Notes: generated from the letters alone by a model not told the origin. Numbered from the stretch's first letter, positions 22,401 through 35,249 are shown. The stretch is 64,000 nucleotides of DNA from Allodiplogaster sudhausi (GCA_945643635.1 CALZFC010000032.1:2214501-2278500); one strand, 5' to 3'. Made by a program: numbers and translations.

Positions 22401-23469
22401 ACTATGATTGCGACACTAAAAATTAAATGCGGAAATGTAATCATGGCATGAATGGATACTTTTAAAAATTCAATCAAATGCAAAGTGCTGTAAAAACCGA
22501 CCGTACTACGACAGGCAAGTAGTGTGAGGGTATTCGGATACTTGAGTTCCTATTTCTGGCTTATTACTATGAAATACGGACAAATAGTAACATTCACCCA
22601 GGTATTCACCCTACTTCACCCAAATGGTAAAATGCATAACGATTTTACCATTTGAGTGATTGCTGGATGAATGGATGAATGTTACAATTTGCCGGAAATA
22701 GGCAGACACGAGGCTGACTTACTTGTTTTGTGATGGCAGGACGCGACAGGATGACGGCGCGAGTGAATGCTATGGTGAAGAGGCCCTGTAGCTGCATGCC
22801 CTTCGAAGAAGGAGAAATTTTTTATTTCCTATCTTTTTAATCCTTCAGTCTGAATAGAAAAAAAAATTTCAAAAATATGTTTTGAAAAAAAAAGAAGTAG
22901 AAAATCAAGCAATGTTTTCAGCTTTAAAAAATAATTATGGTGTATACCTATTAATTTGTATTTATGAATGTATGTATGTATGTACTAAGTATGAGGGTTG
23001 TCAGGAAAAAAAAGAAAACGTAAATAAATGAATGAATACTTGCGCGTAGTGAACGATCCCGGCGGCCAATGATGCAGTCCTCGTTGAGATCAGCCACTCG
23101 AACAATGGCGCCGCATAGGCGAGCCCCGATAGTTGCACGGTCACCAGATTCATCACGAGCGCGAACATGTCCTGTTCATGAAATAAGCTCCCATTTTAGC
23201 TCCGCCCACCCGTCCACACCCTTACTCTTCAACTGAATACGAACCCTAAGAAATTTGCTCCCATTTTAGCTCCACCCACCCGTCCACGTCCCGAATCTCG
23301 AACTGACCACGAAGCCACAGTAGACGATTAGTCGAATGGTGTGCGAGCGCGCGAACGTGCGGTCGCTGAGAATGCGGAGATAGACGACGGTTGCTATGGA
23401 AAAGGTCGGCAGAGCAGAGGCGACCATTAGCGAGATGGAGAAGGGCGCACCATAGCGGAATATTGCTTT
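19434..23469 (-). CDS. Serpentine (7TM) chemoreceptor-like gene, 5' end missing
   Basis: Minus-strand exons, all in phase 0: 23308-23469, 23040-23171, 22723-22800, 20326-20496, 19980-20063, one ending at 19768 (start uncertain, about 19905), and 19715 onward, ending either at a donor after 19569 or at a stop at 19434. They encode hydrophobic segments in order: SLMVASALPTFSIATVVYL, then LIVYCGFVDMFALVMNLVTV across the first splice, a TM3-like exon (LFTIAFTRAVILSRPA), VSVVALLLLPLPFCFSFGFV, LAVLNIVTLTLNLFLL, IIVMSASSFIAQLLYLGTQ and a last membrane segment (IASPLAFSAACVMPFWLIIC). The arrangement and the GFVD motif after the second segment fit nematode Srg-superfamily receptors (Srg/Srv type, by recollection). 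The initiating exon was not found. The intron between the third and fourth exons holds a truncated foldback element and a small miniature element. The role would be sensing of environmental ligands in sensory-neuron membranes (family knowledge). Confidence 0.65.
20854..22195. mobile_element. Foldback element, copy B, left end truncated
   Basis: Inner arms 20854-21291 and 21411-21850 are close inverted copies (ends TGGAACCTAGATAGAAAG and its reverse complement). The centre shares the CTTATGGCTTATAACAAAGG word with copy A at about 17450. To the right, 21851-22195 continues with sequence resembling the outer right arm of copy A (CCAAAATGAAAT, GGGTTCCG, GGGGCAGGCC words). The matching outer left arm is absent, so about 340 bp has been lost on the left. 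Confidence 0.75.
22549..22702. mobile_element. Small inverted-repeat element inside receptor intron
   Basis: A 154-bp hairpin-forming block with ends CCTATTTCTGGC and GCCGGAAATAGG, an inner GTAACATTCA / TGAATGTTAC pair and a central AAATGGTAAAATG..TTTTACCATTT stem. It is probably a miniature inverted-repeat element; no target duplication was seen. Confidence 0.55.
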
Positions 23470-24360
23470 CTAATAACAATTAGCTCTCGTCGAAGCGACA
23501 GATGAAATATATACATACATATATTTTTTAAATATATTTATAATTAAAATAATTCCACCTTTTCTAATCATATGACAAGTCATGTTCCATTAACATACAT
23601 ACATATATGTCAAATCTATCCACTTTGCCTTTTGCCACGGTTTAGAGTGGCCTCTCATCGTGAATAATAAGACACTCTTATTGTAAGTGCTTGCGAATGC
23701 ATACCGAACGATGAATGTTTTTTTTTGTAAAATTATAAATAAAAGTAACAAAAAATTAAAGAGCAATAAAGTTTTTTTAGTTAGATTGCAAATTAAGAAG
23801 GAAACTTGGCTGACACACCGCAAGCAGGTTGCCACCAGAATCGTCCATAGCGAAACGTGAGAAAAGAACAAGCGCCTGGTGGTAACTTTGTTACGAATAT
23901 ACAAATATATATATACATATATATTTTTTATTTATTTATTCGAACATTAATAATAATGTGACAACACTTGAAGATTTGTTCTCGACTAACGAGATATGCG
24001 AAAATAAAAATTGAAGAGAGATATTAAAAAGATCCGAGAGAACGAACTTAAAGAGAGAGAGAGAGTCAGAAAAATTAAACTGGGAATTGGGGGAGGGGAT
24101 TTAGGGACAGCGCACCGCTCGCCTCGCCGTCGGAATAGGGTGGGCAAGGCCCCAGAGGGAGTTGGGGGTGGACGAGGTCCCCATGGAGGTGGCAAGGCTC
24201 CAGTGGCAGGTGTGAGAGAGAACACATCTTCGACGACGAGAGAACGGCTGCTGTGGAGTGGGGGGAATTGGGGAGGAAGCTTAGAAGCACTAGCAATATA
24301 GCAATTTAATAATCAGAATGGGTATAGAAAATCAACAAAAATCAGTAGAATAAGCGATAA
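23470..24360. other. Intergenic stretch
   Basis: AT-rich DNA with ATATATACATA runs near 23510 and 23900, then a G-rich patch at 24085-24280 (GGGGGAGGGG, GGGGGAATTGGGGAGG). No splice-supported exon is seen, so the receptor's first exon remains unlocated. Confidence 0.5.
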
Positions 24361-24387
24361 GAGATTTGTATATATATAATATATATA

Positions 24388-24440
<53 letters not shown>

Positions 24441-24492
24441 GTATACAGATATATATATATATATACTGTATATATATATATATATACATATG
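24361..24492. repeat. Compound (AT)n microsatellite
   Basis: More than 100 bp of (AT)n interrupted by GT, AC and CTGT steps, strongly self-complementary. Confidence 0.9.
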
Positions 24493-26605
24493 ACGTGTTA
24501 TAACTGCGGATATGTAAACAATTTGGTTAACAAAGGAAACCAGAATTTGTCCGACTGCGCGAGTTGATAACAGAAAAGTGAAAGATAGAGTTGCACCCGT
24601 AATTCAACTCACATAAGGCGAAAGAAAAAGGAATGTCCACGACGGACAGGCAATTGTTTTTCTCTCACATTCAAACGCATTAGTGAATGAAACAATGGCA
24701 GAGTAATTCATGTGCATGAGAGAAAAGGAAGTTTCTCCTCTTCAAGCAGAGAAATGCGAGGTAGCAATGTTTTTTTTAATGCACATACACACATTCTCCA
24801 TTTGTTCTAGTATATTAACCATAAGTAACATTCGCTAATGTTGTTGCCTTATATTGAAGTTTCACACAGCTTGCTCATAGGGTGAACGCGTCAATTCAAA
24901 ATTGCATTAATTTTTTTTTGGCCAACTTACTACTTTAACTATGTATGTACATAGTGTATAGTATTTTGAATTTCGCTCAATTGCATATGTATATACGCGG
25001 AAAGCACTCTCTTTCTTACCTGCAATTTCGCAGGCAGGCAGAAACCGATGTGACATGAAAAAGTGCAATTGAGAAAGAGAGTGCAAAGGGATGCAACACT
25101 CTACAATATCGTGCATTCTCTATGTAGTGCTATGTCTGCTCTTCCGTAATAGTGGGTGGTGCTACTTTATGGTTGGAAACATTCAATGCATTTTATCGTA
25201 CATGCCATTGTATCAGCGTGCACGTTTCTCTATCAATCTTCACACACAAAACTGTGCGAAGCAGACATCCCGGATCCCGTTGAATCTAAATTTTGTATTT
25301 AGTTATTGCAATAACAATAGGAAAAATATTCTTGTGTGACATTCTCGACAGGTAAAAATTCTTTTAAATACTCTTCGGTGTTTTGCATACAAATGTATAT
25401 ACATGCATATTTGAAGCAAGCTATAATAACACATTAGATTCTCCGGCTATCAAACTTGTTTGCTGTTTTTTCAGAGTTTTATTGTTGTTGTTCTTGTTCT
25501 TGTTTCGCAAGCACTCTTTCCGTCTGACTCTCAGTACCTGAGACACCTCTTTCGTATATGCGTCCACGCACTCTTCACGCTTATTTCTCTCTGCTTCTCG
25601 ATTGGCTACGACGGTTGCCGTTATTTCTACTTCATCTCTCCCATCAACGACATTACATTTGACTAAAAAAACGTTCGAATTGTTTTCGAAATTTGGTGCA
25701 TAATTTTTGCATAGATTTTTACATAAATTTATACTCCACAACAAAAATTGGCAGAATAATGAATAAAATATTGAAGGTCTATCATCATCATTCATGAGAG
25801 CCAGCGCAAAAGAGCGAAAACGAATGTCCATTTCTGAGATTTGATCAAAAGTAATATCGCTAATTGAAGGCTGGTTTTTGCACTTACTTTTTTATAATTG
25901 TAAGTTGATGATCATTGAGATGGTGAAAACAGTCATTGCGATAAAATTATGAAAAATCAATGTATTCCTCATTGTCAGTAACGAGAAGGCAAACTTAAGA
26001 ATAATTTATCGACAGTTCATTTATATTCATTTAATTGAAATTGGACATTTTCTTTGGAATACATGTAAAGGCGGAGCGAATACGATGCTTTTTGGATCAA
26101 TAATGGAAGTAATGGAAATGTGCAGCCTATCACGACATTTGATGAGGATGAGAGATGAGTAAGTATCGAGCAAAGAAATACATATATTTAGCTACTTTCA
26201 AGATCCTTACAATTACTTACTGCACAAGCTGAAGACATCATTTTCATCTACTATATATTGTATTAAAAAAGAACGCTCTAATTCGCAAACCCTACATGGC
26301 ACCAAACAAGTCGAACGAAATGAACTCTCTTTCTTGCACTTTTTCAATTCACTGGGATTTCTTCTCTCTGAATACATGTGAGTAGAACGAATAAACACAA
26401 AAAAATTGGCGTAACACTTGCTAGACGTACTTTGATAGTAAGTAAACATTTTAAAGCATTTTGTTAGGGAGCTTCCTTATTGTTAGTTAGGAAAAGATCC
26501 AATCCGAATTAATCAATTGTAAGAGTGAGGCGAACAATGGTGTAATGAACAATTCATCAATTGTGCCGCTGAGTGTGACATTCATAGTTCGCCTCCGTGC
26601 TACTA
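24493..26605. other. Intergenic DNA with receptor-gene-like remnants
   Basis: 25745-25920 resembles 19150-19330, the region just beyond the receptor gene's last recognised exon, suggesting a duplicated and decayed neighbour. A minus-strand frame at 26213-26449 and another at 25421-25831 have no matched splice sites. The rest is AT-rich with no recognised feature. Confidence 0.45.
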
Positions 26606-29600
26606 CTACATCCATTGTCCCCACGCATTCGACATGTACGGCGTGCCCTGCGTCGGCAGATGATAGCCGCCCGATGCGGGGAGTTGGTAAGGCGCGGCAC
26701 TCGAGAGATAGCTGCAATTCATTCTAGTAACAAGTAGTCTCCAATGAATAACCACTAGAAAAACCAAGAGTCGCTCAACAGTGTGGGTTAAATACTTTGT
26801 ATGTATGTCAACTATGGCCACGTGGTTACAAGTAGAATATAGTATATTGTAGAGTGTTGCAAATGTAATTTTAGGCTTTTAAATGAAGTCTATCAAAATA
26901 TAGGGAAAACTGCCGCATTTTGGATATTAAAGTAATGGTACTGAAAAACGGAAGAATTGAATGCGAATGCCAAATTGCTTACGATATAATTACCAATTAA
27001 TAACGATTTAATTACTGATTAATTACTTACGCCGAATTCGTGCCAAAGGCAGCAGCGGCGGCGGCAGCTTGATACGACGAGCCAATGTCCTTTCCGTCCC
27101 GCATCAACATCTTCAAATTAAAAATTTATATTTTTTATTTTTTATTTTTTTACGTTTATTTAGAATATTTATCAAATTAACAATTGGGTGTCGGTTGAGC
27201 ACATGGATGTTATTGTTTATGAATATTATTATGTTTTTTTTTCTTTTTAGATTTTTTAATAGCCAACATTGATAAACACAGAGAAGGCTTTAAACGCTAT
27301 TTTATAGCTCATTTTTGTAGAAAATTTGTTTTAAAATTTATAATAAAAAATGTAAAAAAAACAATTACATGTCCCGCCGCCCTAACCTGAATGGGCATTC
27401 GTCGCGAGACGCCACCGTTCTGCTGCGACTGGAGGCCGGCAGCAGCAGCTGCTGCTGCTGCGGCTGCCATCGAGCCGGCGAGAAGGGGCGGCGCTTGTGG
27501 CAGCTGCTGCGACGACGAATGGCCACCACCCTTGTCCTGGAGCGTCTTCTTCGTCTTGTACCTGAAGCTAGAGCGCGGTCAATTTGAGGAGTGGACAAAG
27601 GCGCGCAAAAGGCAAGCTGCTCGATGAGACTCGAACTCGCGACCTTAAGACTATAGCACTCAAGTGCTACCGTCTGCTCCACCGAAACTACCTGACGAAC
27701 ACAACATACTTTCCTCTTTTTTCCACACGGTCCATGTACATACATTTTACTCTCCGATTGCCTCATATCTCTTGCAGTGTTATTACGTGTTAATCAATAA
27801 TCAATGTAGATAAATAATTGAATAATTGTAATCTCTGATTTTTGATCTTTGATCCCTTACACACTGACCGATGATTTTGGAACCATATCTTGACTTGCGT
27901 CGGCGTCAGCCGTATCTGCACGGCGAGCTGCTCGCGCTCGGGCGCGCTCAGATACTTTTGCGTCCGGAAGCGCCGCTCGAGCTCGTACGTCTGCGCCTTC
28001 GTGAAGAGGACGCGACGCTTGCGACGCTTTCGCTTGCCGTCTGGTGGAGACAGAGACAGAGAGGTGAGAGAAAAGAGGGAGAGGGAGAATGCAAGTGAGA
28101 GAGAGAGCAGGAGAGAGAGCGCAAGAGAGAGAGAGAGAGAGAGAGAGCAAGAGAGAAATATGGAAAGAGAGAAAGGGAAAAAGAGAGAACGAATAAAAAA
28201 GAAAGCGAAAGAGAGAGAGAGAGAGAGAGGAAAGAAAAAGAAAGAAAGGGGGAACAATGCGCTTCCAGGGTGAACGAAGCTGCATTAATAATATTTTTCA
28301 ATGATGATAGCTATATTCTGTGCAGCATTTTGTGTAACTACCTGGCCCCTCTTCGATCTCCTCCTCTTCCTCATCAATTCCGTCCTCTTCGTCGAGGTCG
28401 TCCAGGCGACAGTCGGAGGACTTTCCTCTGAAAGTACAGCTTTTCCTTTGAAACTACAGATTTTATTCTGAACCTATACAGACTTTCGCTCAACCATAAT
28501 CCATTTCAATTCAACTATTAGTTTTTTTGGCTACTTTAACGAAACTAATGACGAAATTGCGTGTAAATATCACTGGAGAAGTCTAACAATTTTTTCTCGA
28601 TGTGTTAGGAAAACGAGTGTTCTGCTACATTTCGGGGTGAAAAGTTGTTGTTTCATTCACAAACACTAAATTAATGTGCTTACAGTGGTATTACATACTC
28701 ATCGCGCTTTTCCAAACATGCCACAACTTTAAAACATGCACTTCTCTCAAAACCACCGTCTATTGGTTGTCTTTAGAAGATGAAAAAATTTTTTTTTATG
28801 AATGAATGAATGAATGCCTTAAATTTGTCCTATTGAAAGGAAACTTTTAAAAGGAATATTTTTTTTCTAGATAATACTAGATAAATAACTGTCTCACTCA
28901 CTCTTGACTCTCCGTTTTGATGCCGTCGCAGCTGCGGCCCGCTTCGGAGAGAGGCGGCTGCGGCCTCAGTGGGGGCCCTACTGGTGCCGAGGAGGCAGAG
29001 ATGTTGCCGCCGGCGCCCATCGGTCTGATGAACGGGTCGGCTGGCGGCGGCTGAGGCGGGAGAGAGGATGGAGGAGGCATGGCGCCAGAAGGGATCACCG
29101 CCGTCGCGGCAGCAGCCATCGGATGAGTGAGATGAAGGGAGGGAGCGTAGCCGCCTGATTGTGAGTCAGCGAGATGATTATGAGTAATAATTAATCATGG
29201 CAATCATCAACTTTAAAATCGTTGTGAAAATACTTATTTTTTTTCAAATATTTTGCTTAAACGAGCACGAAACTCAACATCGGAAATCTATTTCAATTTT
29301 TTTTGGGTAACGTCTCTCTAAATCACACATGCTCTTTTGCCCTTGTACCAGACAAAAATGCGCGATATAATGCTCATGTTTTTGGCTTAATGACGGCTTT
29401 AGTTTAGATGAGGAAAAAATTATAAACAAATAATATAAATATTAAAATACCTGCAAAGCATGACGACGGTTCGTACATGCCGTACGGACCGCTGCCGGTG
29501 GCTGCTGCTTGCTCGAGTGCAAACGAGCCGCCGGAAGGATGATAGCCTGAGGCAGGGAAAACATTTCTTTTGTTTGAATTCTTTTATGTTCGCGTCACTA

Positions 29601-30388
29601 ATTCTTCAAAATATAATTTAAGGCTCGAAAACGCTCACTTTACAGCTTACTACAAGCGTTTAATATATTTTTTTTTATTTATTTCAAAGACTGGAGGAGA
29701 ACAAAAAGGAGAAAAAGTAAATATAGAAGATTATGAATTGAAAGAATTGAGAGTACTCTTTCATAGCGAATACCGTACGGGGGCATTTTTTTTTAAATCT
29801 ATTTTTTGATTGAAGATTTTTCGCACTCAAAAAGGAGAAGTATGGACTGAAATATAGACTATGAATAGAACAGTTGGAGAGTGGCCATTCGTACATACTG
29901 AGTACGGTAGGCGGCTTTCAAGTTCGTCTTCGCCCAGCGGGACGCCGTCCTCGAGCATGAGAACAATGTGCGCAACTTGCTTCAGCGATGAGAGAGCGAG
30001 AAAGAGGAGAGAGAATGAGAGGAGCTAAAGAGGTGGAGAGAGAAAGAGAAAGAAAGAGAGGTGGAGAAAGAGAGAGGGAGACAGAGGGATACTGCCCTCG
30101 TGTTTGACAAGAAACGCAGATTTTTTCGGTAAGACGATCTGACCGGTCACTCAAGTGGCTCTGGCTGACTGATACTGTCTTGGAGAAGTGGGAGAGGAGA
30201 GATAGAGAAAGTGGGAGAGAGAGAGAGAGAAAACGAACGAAAGTAAAAAAAAAAGAGAAAGTTTGAAATATAAAAGTGTGAATAAATCAGGGAAACAAAA
30301 AAGTAGGAGCAGATAAAACAGAGAGACTAGAGAGCGAGAGAGCAAGTGAAATGCAAAGAGAGTGGAAGAAAAAAGGAGAGAGAGAGAA

Positions 30389-30439
<51 letters not shown>

Positions 30440-30609
30440 GAGGGAAAGGGAGAAAGAGACGGATAAAATCTTGCCACCCCAGTTGCAACAATCTTGCAAC
30501 CAACACACAGACAGCTTCATCTCGGATAATCGGTCATGTTTGTTTTGGGTGTGCTTGCTTGGTTATGCAAATGTATATCCCTCTCAGGTGGGCGACATCA
30601 CTTTCCAGA

Positions 30610-30658
<49 letters not shown>

Positions 30659-31024
30659 ACTCTCTTTCTTTCTGCCACTCTCTCTCTCTATCTCTTGCTC
30701 ATTTCTTTCGCTTTCTCTCTTTCTCTCTCTCTCTCTCTCGCTCTCTTGCTCTATATCTTTCTTTCGTTCACTCCTGGGAATGACCTCCTTAGAGCTGGCA
30801 TGTATAGCATCGAGTCTGTAATGCGATCTAAATGTTGCACGTGTACAGAGGCTTTCTCTCTTTCTCTCCTTTCTCTTTCTCTCTTTCCCTGTTTCTTTTT
30901 TCCTCTCTCTCTCTCTGTCTTTCTCTCTATCTATCTCTCATCCTCTTTCTACATATTTCTCTCTATTTCTCACTTCCTATCACTCCTCCACTCACTTGTT
31001 CTATAGCAGTATCTCGTACGTCTC

Positions 31025-31069
<45 letters not shown>

Positions 31070-33534
31070 GCCCTTCTCTCAAACTGTACTTCATGTGATT
31101 CTTCGGGCGAAGTACACCGTCGCGAGGAAGGCATCACTCTGCCTGCTAATAGAACTGAATGAAGCTCCTTCTCTCTAACATCTCTCTTCTCTATCGCTCT
31201 CTCTCTCTCTCTTTCTCTCACTCTTTCTCTCTCTCTTCTCTCTCTTCCCTCCGTCCCCTTCCTATATCTATTTATCTCTTTCAAACTCTCTCAAATTCTC
31301 ATGCAATATCGCTTCCCGGTTATATCCAGACTCGCTGAGGAACATTGTCTTTATATCTTTGGGACGGTCTGTATCTACATATATCTCAATCTCTGCCTTT
31401 CTCTCGTTTTTTTCCAATGTCCCTGTCTCTCTCTCTCTCTCTTCTCTTTCTTTCTCTCCCTCTCCGTTACTCTCGCGCGTATTCTCTCTCCTTTTCTCTT
31501 TCTCTCGCTCTCTCTCTCTCTCGTCCTCTCTCTCTCTCTATCTCAGTCTCTTTCTCTCTTTATCCTCTCTCTTTCTCTCTCTATCTCTCTCTGTCTCTCC
31601 GCTCTCTCTCTCTCTCATCCTCATCGTTCAGCGAGCAACAGTATTTGTCCAATGTGTGGCACGAAAGCCCCCCCCCCCTTCGAAAGTTAGAATGTCGAAG
31701 AGTTGAGTCAACAATTTCAGTTTGCCGCCACTTCGCTGAAATGTCTCTAGCACACATGTCGTTCACTTTCGATTCACATTTCAAGAAAAGTAGTAACAAA
31801 ATTTACATTTGAAAAAAAATTTTTTTTAGTAAGATTTTCCATAATATTGTAATTAAGAAAACTTTCTATTATTCAAGAACAAGAAAAATTTGATTTAAAA
31901 AAATAAGAAAAAAAGAAGACAAAGAAGTTCCATTCCAATAAAATATCCGAGATATCGACGAAATATTCATGACACGCTACATTCTTATAGCTAGCGCCTC
32001 TAACAATAAACCTTGCATCGATAATAACTTGCCAATTAGCCATGTTCCTTCAATTCTCGTTTCACTAATGTACATAAAAAGCGCATGAACGCTTAAGAGC
32101 TCGACAATGGCTGTATTCTTACTGCTTCTTTTTTTATTTAAAAAAAACAAGTGCTATTTGGAAATAATGCAGATGCCACTTATCCGTATCACTACTTTCA
32201 TTTTTTCCAATCTTATTAATGAGACCTCACAAAACGATATGCGAAAGAAAGAGTTTTTTCAAAGCTTTTTTTATTTCGAGACCCCTACAAGTTGCTTGCC
32301 TACCGTATGCCCGAGAGTGCAAGCAAGGATGGGCGAGCTTACACACACACATACATTGCTGACGTATGTACAATTCTTTCTTTCTTTTCTCTGCACTCTC
32401 TCTCTCGCTTTCTCTCTCTCTTGCTTTCTCTTTATCTCTTTCTTTCTCACAATTTCCATACTCTCTCTCTCTCTCTCTCTGTCAACCATCTTTGTCTGAT
32501 CTCTCTCTTCTCTTTCGCTCCCCCATCCACGCTCCCTAAAAAACTCTCTCAATCTCTCTTCTTCTCTCCCGCTCCGTCACTCTCTTCTCGTCTTTATTTC
32601 TCTCTATTTCCTATCCTCTCTCTCTAGTCTCTCTATCCCTTCTCATCTCTCTCTCTCTCTCTTTTCTCTTTTCTCTTTCTCTCTCACTCTCCCACACTCT
32701 CGCACACCTTCCCCACTCGTTCCATTCAATGCTTGCGCACGCGCTGATTCGCTGGTCGTGGTGCAAAGAAAAGCACAGGCAGACAAGCCGCCCACGGTGC
32801 GAGGAGGAGATTCAAACAAGATGGACACAGACACTACAGTACTCCTCTATGGAGAACTTGTTTCATAATTAGTTAATTAAAAATCTGTTTCATAATTCGG
32901 TCATTAAAATATATAAAAATAAAAGTGGACATAGCCATAACAGTACTCCTCCCATGGGAATTAGTTACACAATTAGGTAACAAAAATATAATGCGCAAGA
33001 TATGACGACTGCCGCCAATAAAATAATTATAATTTAAAGATTATATCTCGACAAAAATTAAAATATATTGAGAATAAAAGAAGTGAAAAAACGTGGATAG
33101 ACTAGCGCGCAATGTGCTTAACAGCTGTAACACGAACAAAAACAGAAGTAAAGTTGTTCTTCAATTTATTAACTTTAAAAAAAGAGAGGAATGCCAAATT
33201 ATAGAAAGGATGAGCGAGCGTCGGAAGAAGTAAAATTCGTGCTCAACAAAAATGTTGTAAGAATATATAGGGGGCTTAAATATTTATTTACAATTAGCTG
33301 GAAATATTGATCTGACAGCACGTAGTTGGAGCAATTGCAACAAAAAAAATGCGCGATTGAAATTCGGGTTAGGTGGACAATGTGGTTCTCTTGACCATTA
33401 TATGTATAAATTTTATGTAAGAACTGGCGTTTTCGATGAACTTTCGGGAGAGGTTGGAACAGAGTGCAAAGATAACACGATATTGATGGGAGGCAGATAG
33501 CATGAGAGCGAGAAAAGAAAGAGGGAGAGAGAGC

Positions 33535-33573
<39 letters not shown>

Positions 33574-34823
33574 AGAGAGAGATAAGGAGAGAGAGAGAGA
33601 AAATGAGAGAGAGCGCAAAAGAAAGAGACAACGAACCGGTAAGGAGCGGCAGATGATCCGTCCAGGGTCCGGTAGCAGCGGCGGCTGCGGCAGCAAAGTC
33701 AACGGCACCGCCACTCGGCGTCTCCCACTTGAACAACGGCGCGACATCGCCGCCATTCGTGGACCTAAGAGAGAGAGAGATAGTGAGAGAGAGGGGAGAA
33801 AACAGAGAGTGAGAGAGAGAAGAGAGAGAAAAGTAGAGAAAGAGAGTGAGAGAGAGAAATTGATTCGTCGCCAACCATATCATAAACACAATAAAATTAC
33901 AGTATCACAAGAGTACAAAAAAGAGAGAAAAGATGAATGATTTCGTATTGCTAAAGTTAAGCGAAAGCTAAAAGTTCAATTATCCTTGGTTGCGGGGGGG
34001 GGGGCGGTACAACTAAGCAGTCCCTGGTCTTCAGCTTCAAGCAACACGAAGAGAATCGAGAAATGGCCGAGGCACAACACCAACAGAACATCAATGAAGG
34101 CAACAGCTCGATTTCGCCGCTGCCATACTACAGTGACTTGGGTCGAAAATATCAGAGCATCATACTTATTAAAGTACCACTAGGTATCTAAAAAACTACC
34201 GCATCATAACGCACTTTGGGCCACTAGGGCCCGATACCACCGCATTATAACCATACAATGAGCCAGTTGGGTCCCAACACCACTCCATCATAACCAATTA
34301 TGCGCCTCAAACCAACCCATGCTACCCCATTATTGTCCAAGACCATGATATACCACCACCTGGGCACTCAAAACCACCCTATGATAACCCACTAAAGTCC
34401 CATTCGCATGCGCGGGGTTCAATTGGCGTGGATGAGATGGCTTTTCCGCAAGCACCAATACCAATAGCACCACCAGAACCACCACCGACTAGGAGGGAGG
34501 GGGGCAGGGGCAGGGGCAGGGTGGCGCTGGTACGTGGCTGAGATGGGTGGATGGATGCGATGCGGTTGTGGCGTTGACGGATCAAGTGGGGTTGAAGAGG
34601 CCATCATCATCCATTCCTCTCTCTCTCTCTCTCTCTTTCTCCTCAAGTGCTACTTGAGTAGTAGCTTCTCTCTCTCTCTCCCTCACTCTTATAATAAGGA
34701 AGAGAGAGTGAGGGGGGGGGGGGTGAGGTTTCTTGGCTCTGTGCCAAAAGAGACTACTACTGACTTGGGATGGCCGGTGGAGGCGACCGCCGGAAGGCCG
34801 GCAAGCGTGCTGACATTGAACAT
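26606..34823 (-). CDS. ceh-22: NK-2 class homeobox transcription factor
   Basis: Nine minus-strand exons agree in phase throughout: 34765-34823, 33637-33764, 29451-29546, 28902-29154, 28342-28427, 27869-28040, 27387-27561, 27031-27110, 26606-26711 (1,155 nt, 384 residues). The start is the first in-frame ATG after a TGA; the protein begins [13 protein letters not shown]. Exons 2-4 encode Ala-, Pro- and Gly-rich sequence and exon 5 an acidic run ([10 protein letters not shown]). The homeodomain (about residues 212-271) reads [18 protein letters not shown] near its start and [11 protein letters not shown] in helix 3. Tyr at homeodomain position 54 is the NK-2 hallmark, and the codon before it is split by an intron. 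After an Ala run, exons 7-8 give [14 protein letters not shown], resembling the NK2-specific domain; the protein ends NAWGQWM. No clear TN (FSVxDIL) motif was seen. It should bind CAAGTG-like sites in the nucleus. NK-2 class is certain; the ceh-22 (pharyngeal muscle) orthology is inference from recollection of that protein's start and homeodomain. Introns are rich in CT on the coding strand. Confidence 0.93.
27615..27686 (-). other. tRNA-like sequence in a homeobox-gene intron
   Basis: Reading on the minus strand, TGGAGCAGACGGTAGC has box A features (A14, G18G19, A21) and GAGTTCGAGTCTC has box B features, spaced as in a tRNA. The acceptor stem does not pair, position 33 is not T in a 7-nt loop, and the T stem has mismatches. 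It is more likely a tRNA-derived SINE or pseudogene than a working tRNA. Confidence 0.4.
29876..29985 (-). other. Exon-like open segment in homeobox intron 2, unassigned
   Basis: On the minus strand, a segment after GCTGAAG reads [19 protein letters not shown] and ends at a good donor (CTCA/GTATGT). It is GC-rich compared with its surroundings. Its phase does not allow inclusion between homeobox exons 2 and 3 without a stop, so it is either a separate transcript's exon, an alternative first exon in an unexplained phase, or chance. Confidence 0.25.
34010..34183 (+). other. Plus-strand open segment in homeobox intron 1
   Basis: A frame reading [20 protein letters not shown] and then [20 protein letters not shown] is open to a stop near 34183. 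It has protein-like composition, but no acceptor/donor pair fixing a gene and no recognised family. It may be a fragment of an old insertion. Confidence 0.25.
34190..34400. repeat. Degenerate ~42-bp tandem repeat
   Basis: Five diverged units, each containing a CACCNCATNATAACC-like word followed by a GGGCC/TGGGTCC-like word, start near 34196, 34238, 34281, 34320 and 34365. Confidence 0.6.
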
Positions 34824-35193
34824 GACCGGCGATGTCTCGCGGGCGGCGGCGTCGAAGGGCTGCTGCTGGAGAGGACTTCAAGCACTGTCTACTTCAGCTT
34901 CGAGAGGGAGAGAGAGGGAGAGAGAAGAAGAGAGAGAGAGAGAGAGGCAGAAAGAGAGAGGGAGAGAGAGAAAGGTAGAGGGAGAGAGAGGGATAGAGAG
35001 AGAGAGAGGAGAGAGGGAGAGAGAGGGAGGGAGAGAGAGATAAAGAGGTATAGACAGTACTTTCTGACTCTTGACAGTCAGAGCAAGCGAGAGAGGAGAA
35101 GAGAGAGAGGCGTCCTGAGTGGGCTCTCAGCGCGATGTCTGCCTGATGAAGTGCTTTCTTGAGATGAGTGGCGGATCTCGGGAGTAGGAGGGA

Positions 35194-35249
<56 letters not shown>

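Noticed and set aside
27369..27766. Open frames overlapping homeobox exon 7 in other readings
   Set aside because: The phase-consistent reading with YKTKK and RRMPIQ continues the homeodomain, so the other frames are shadows of a GC-rich exon.
29876..29985. Use as a cassette exon between homeobox exons 2 and 3
   Set aside because: In the required phase it reads into TGA, and the direct join of exons 2 and 3 is already in phase.
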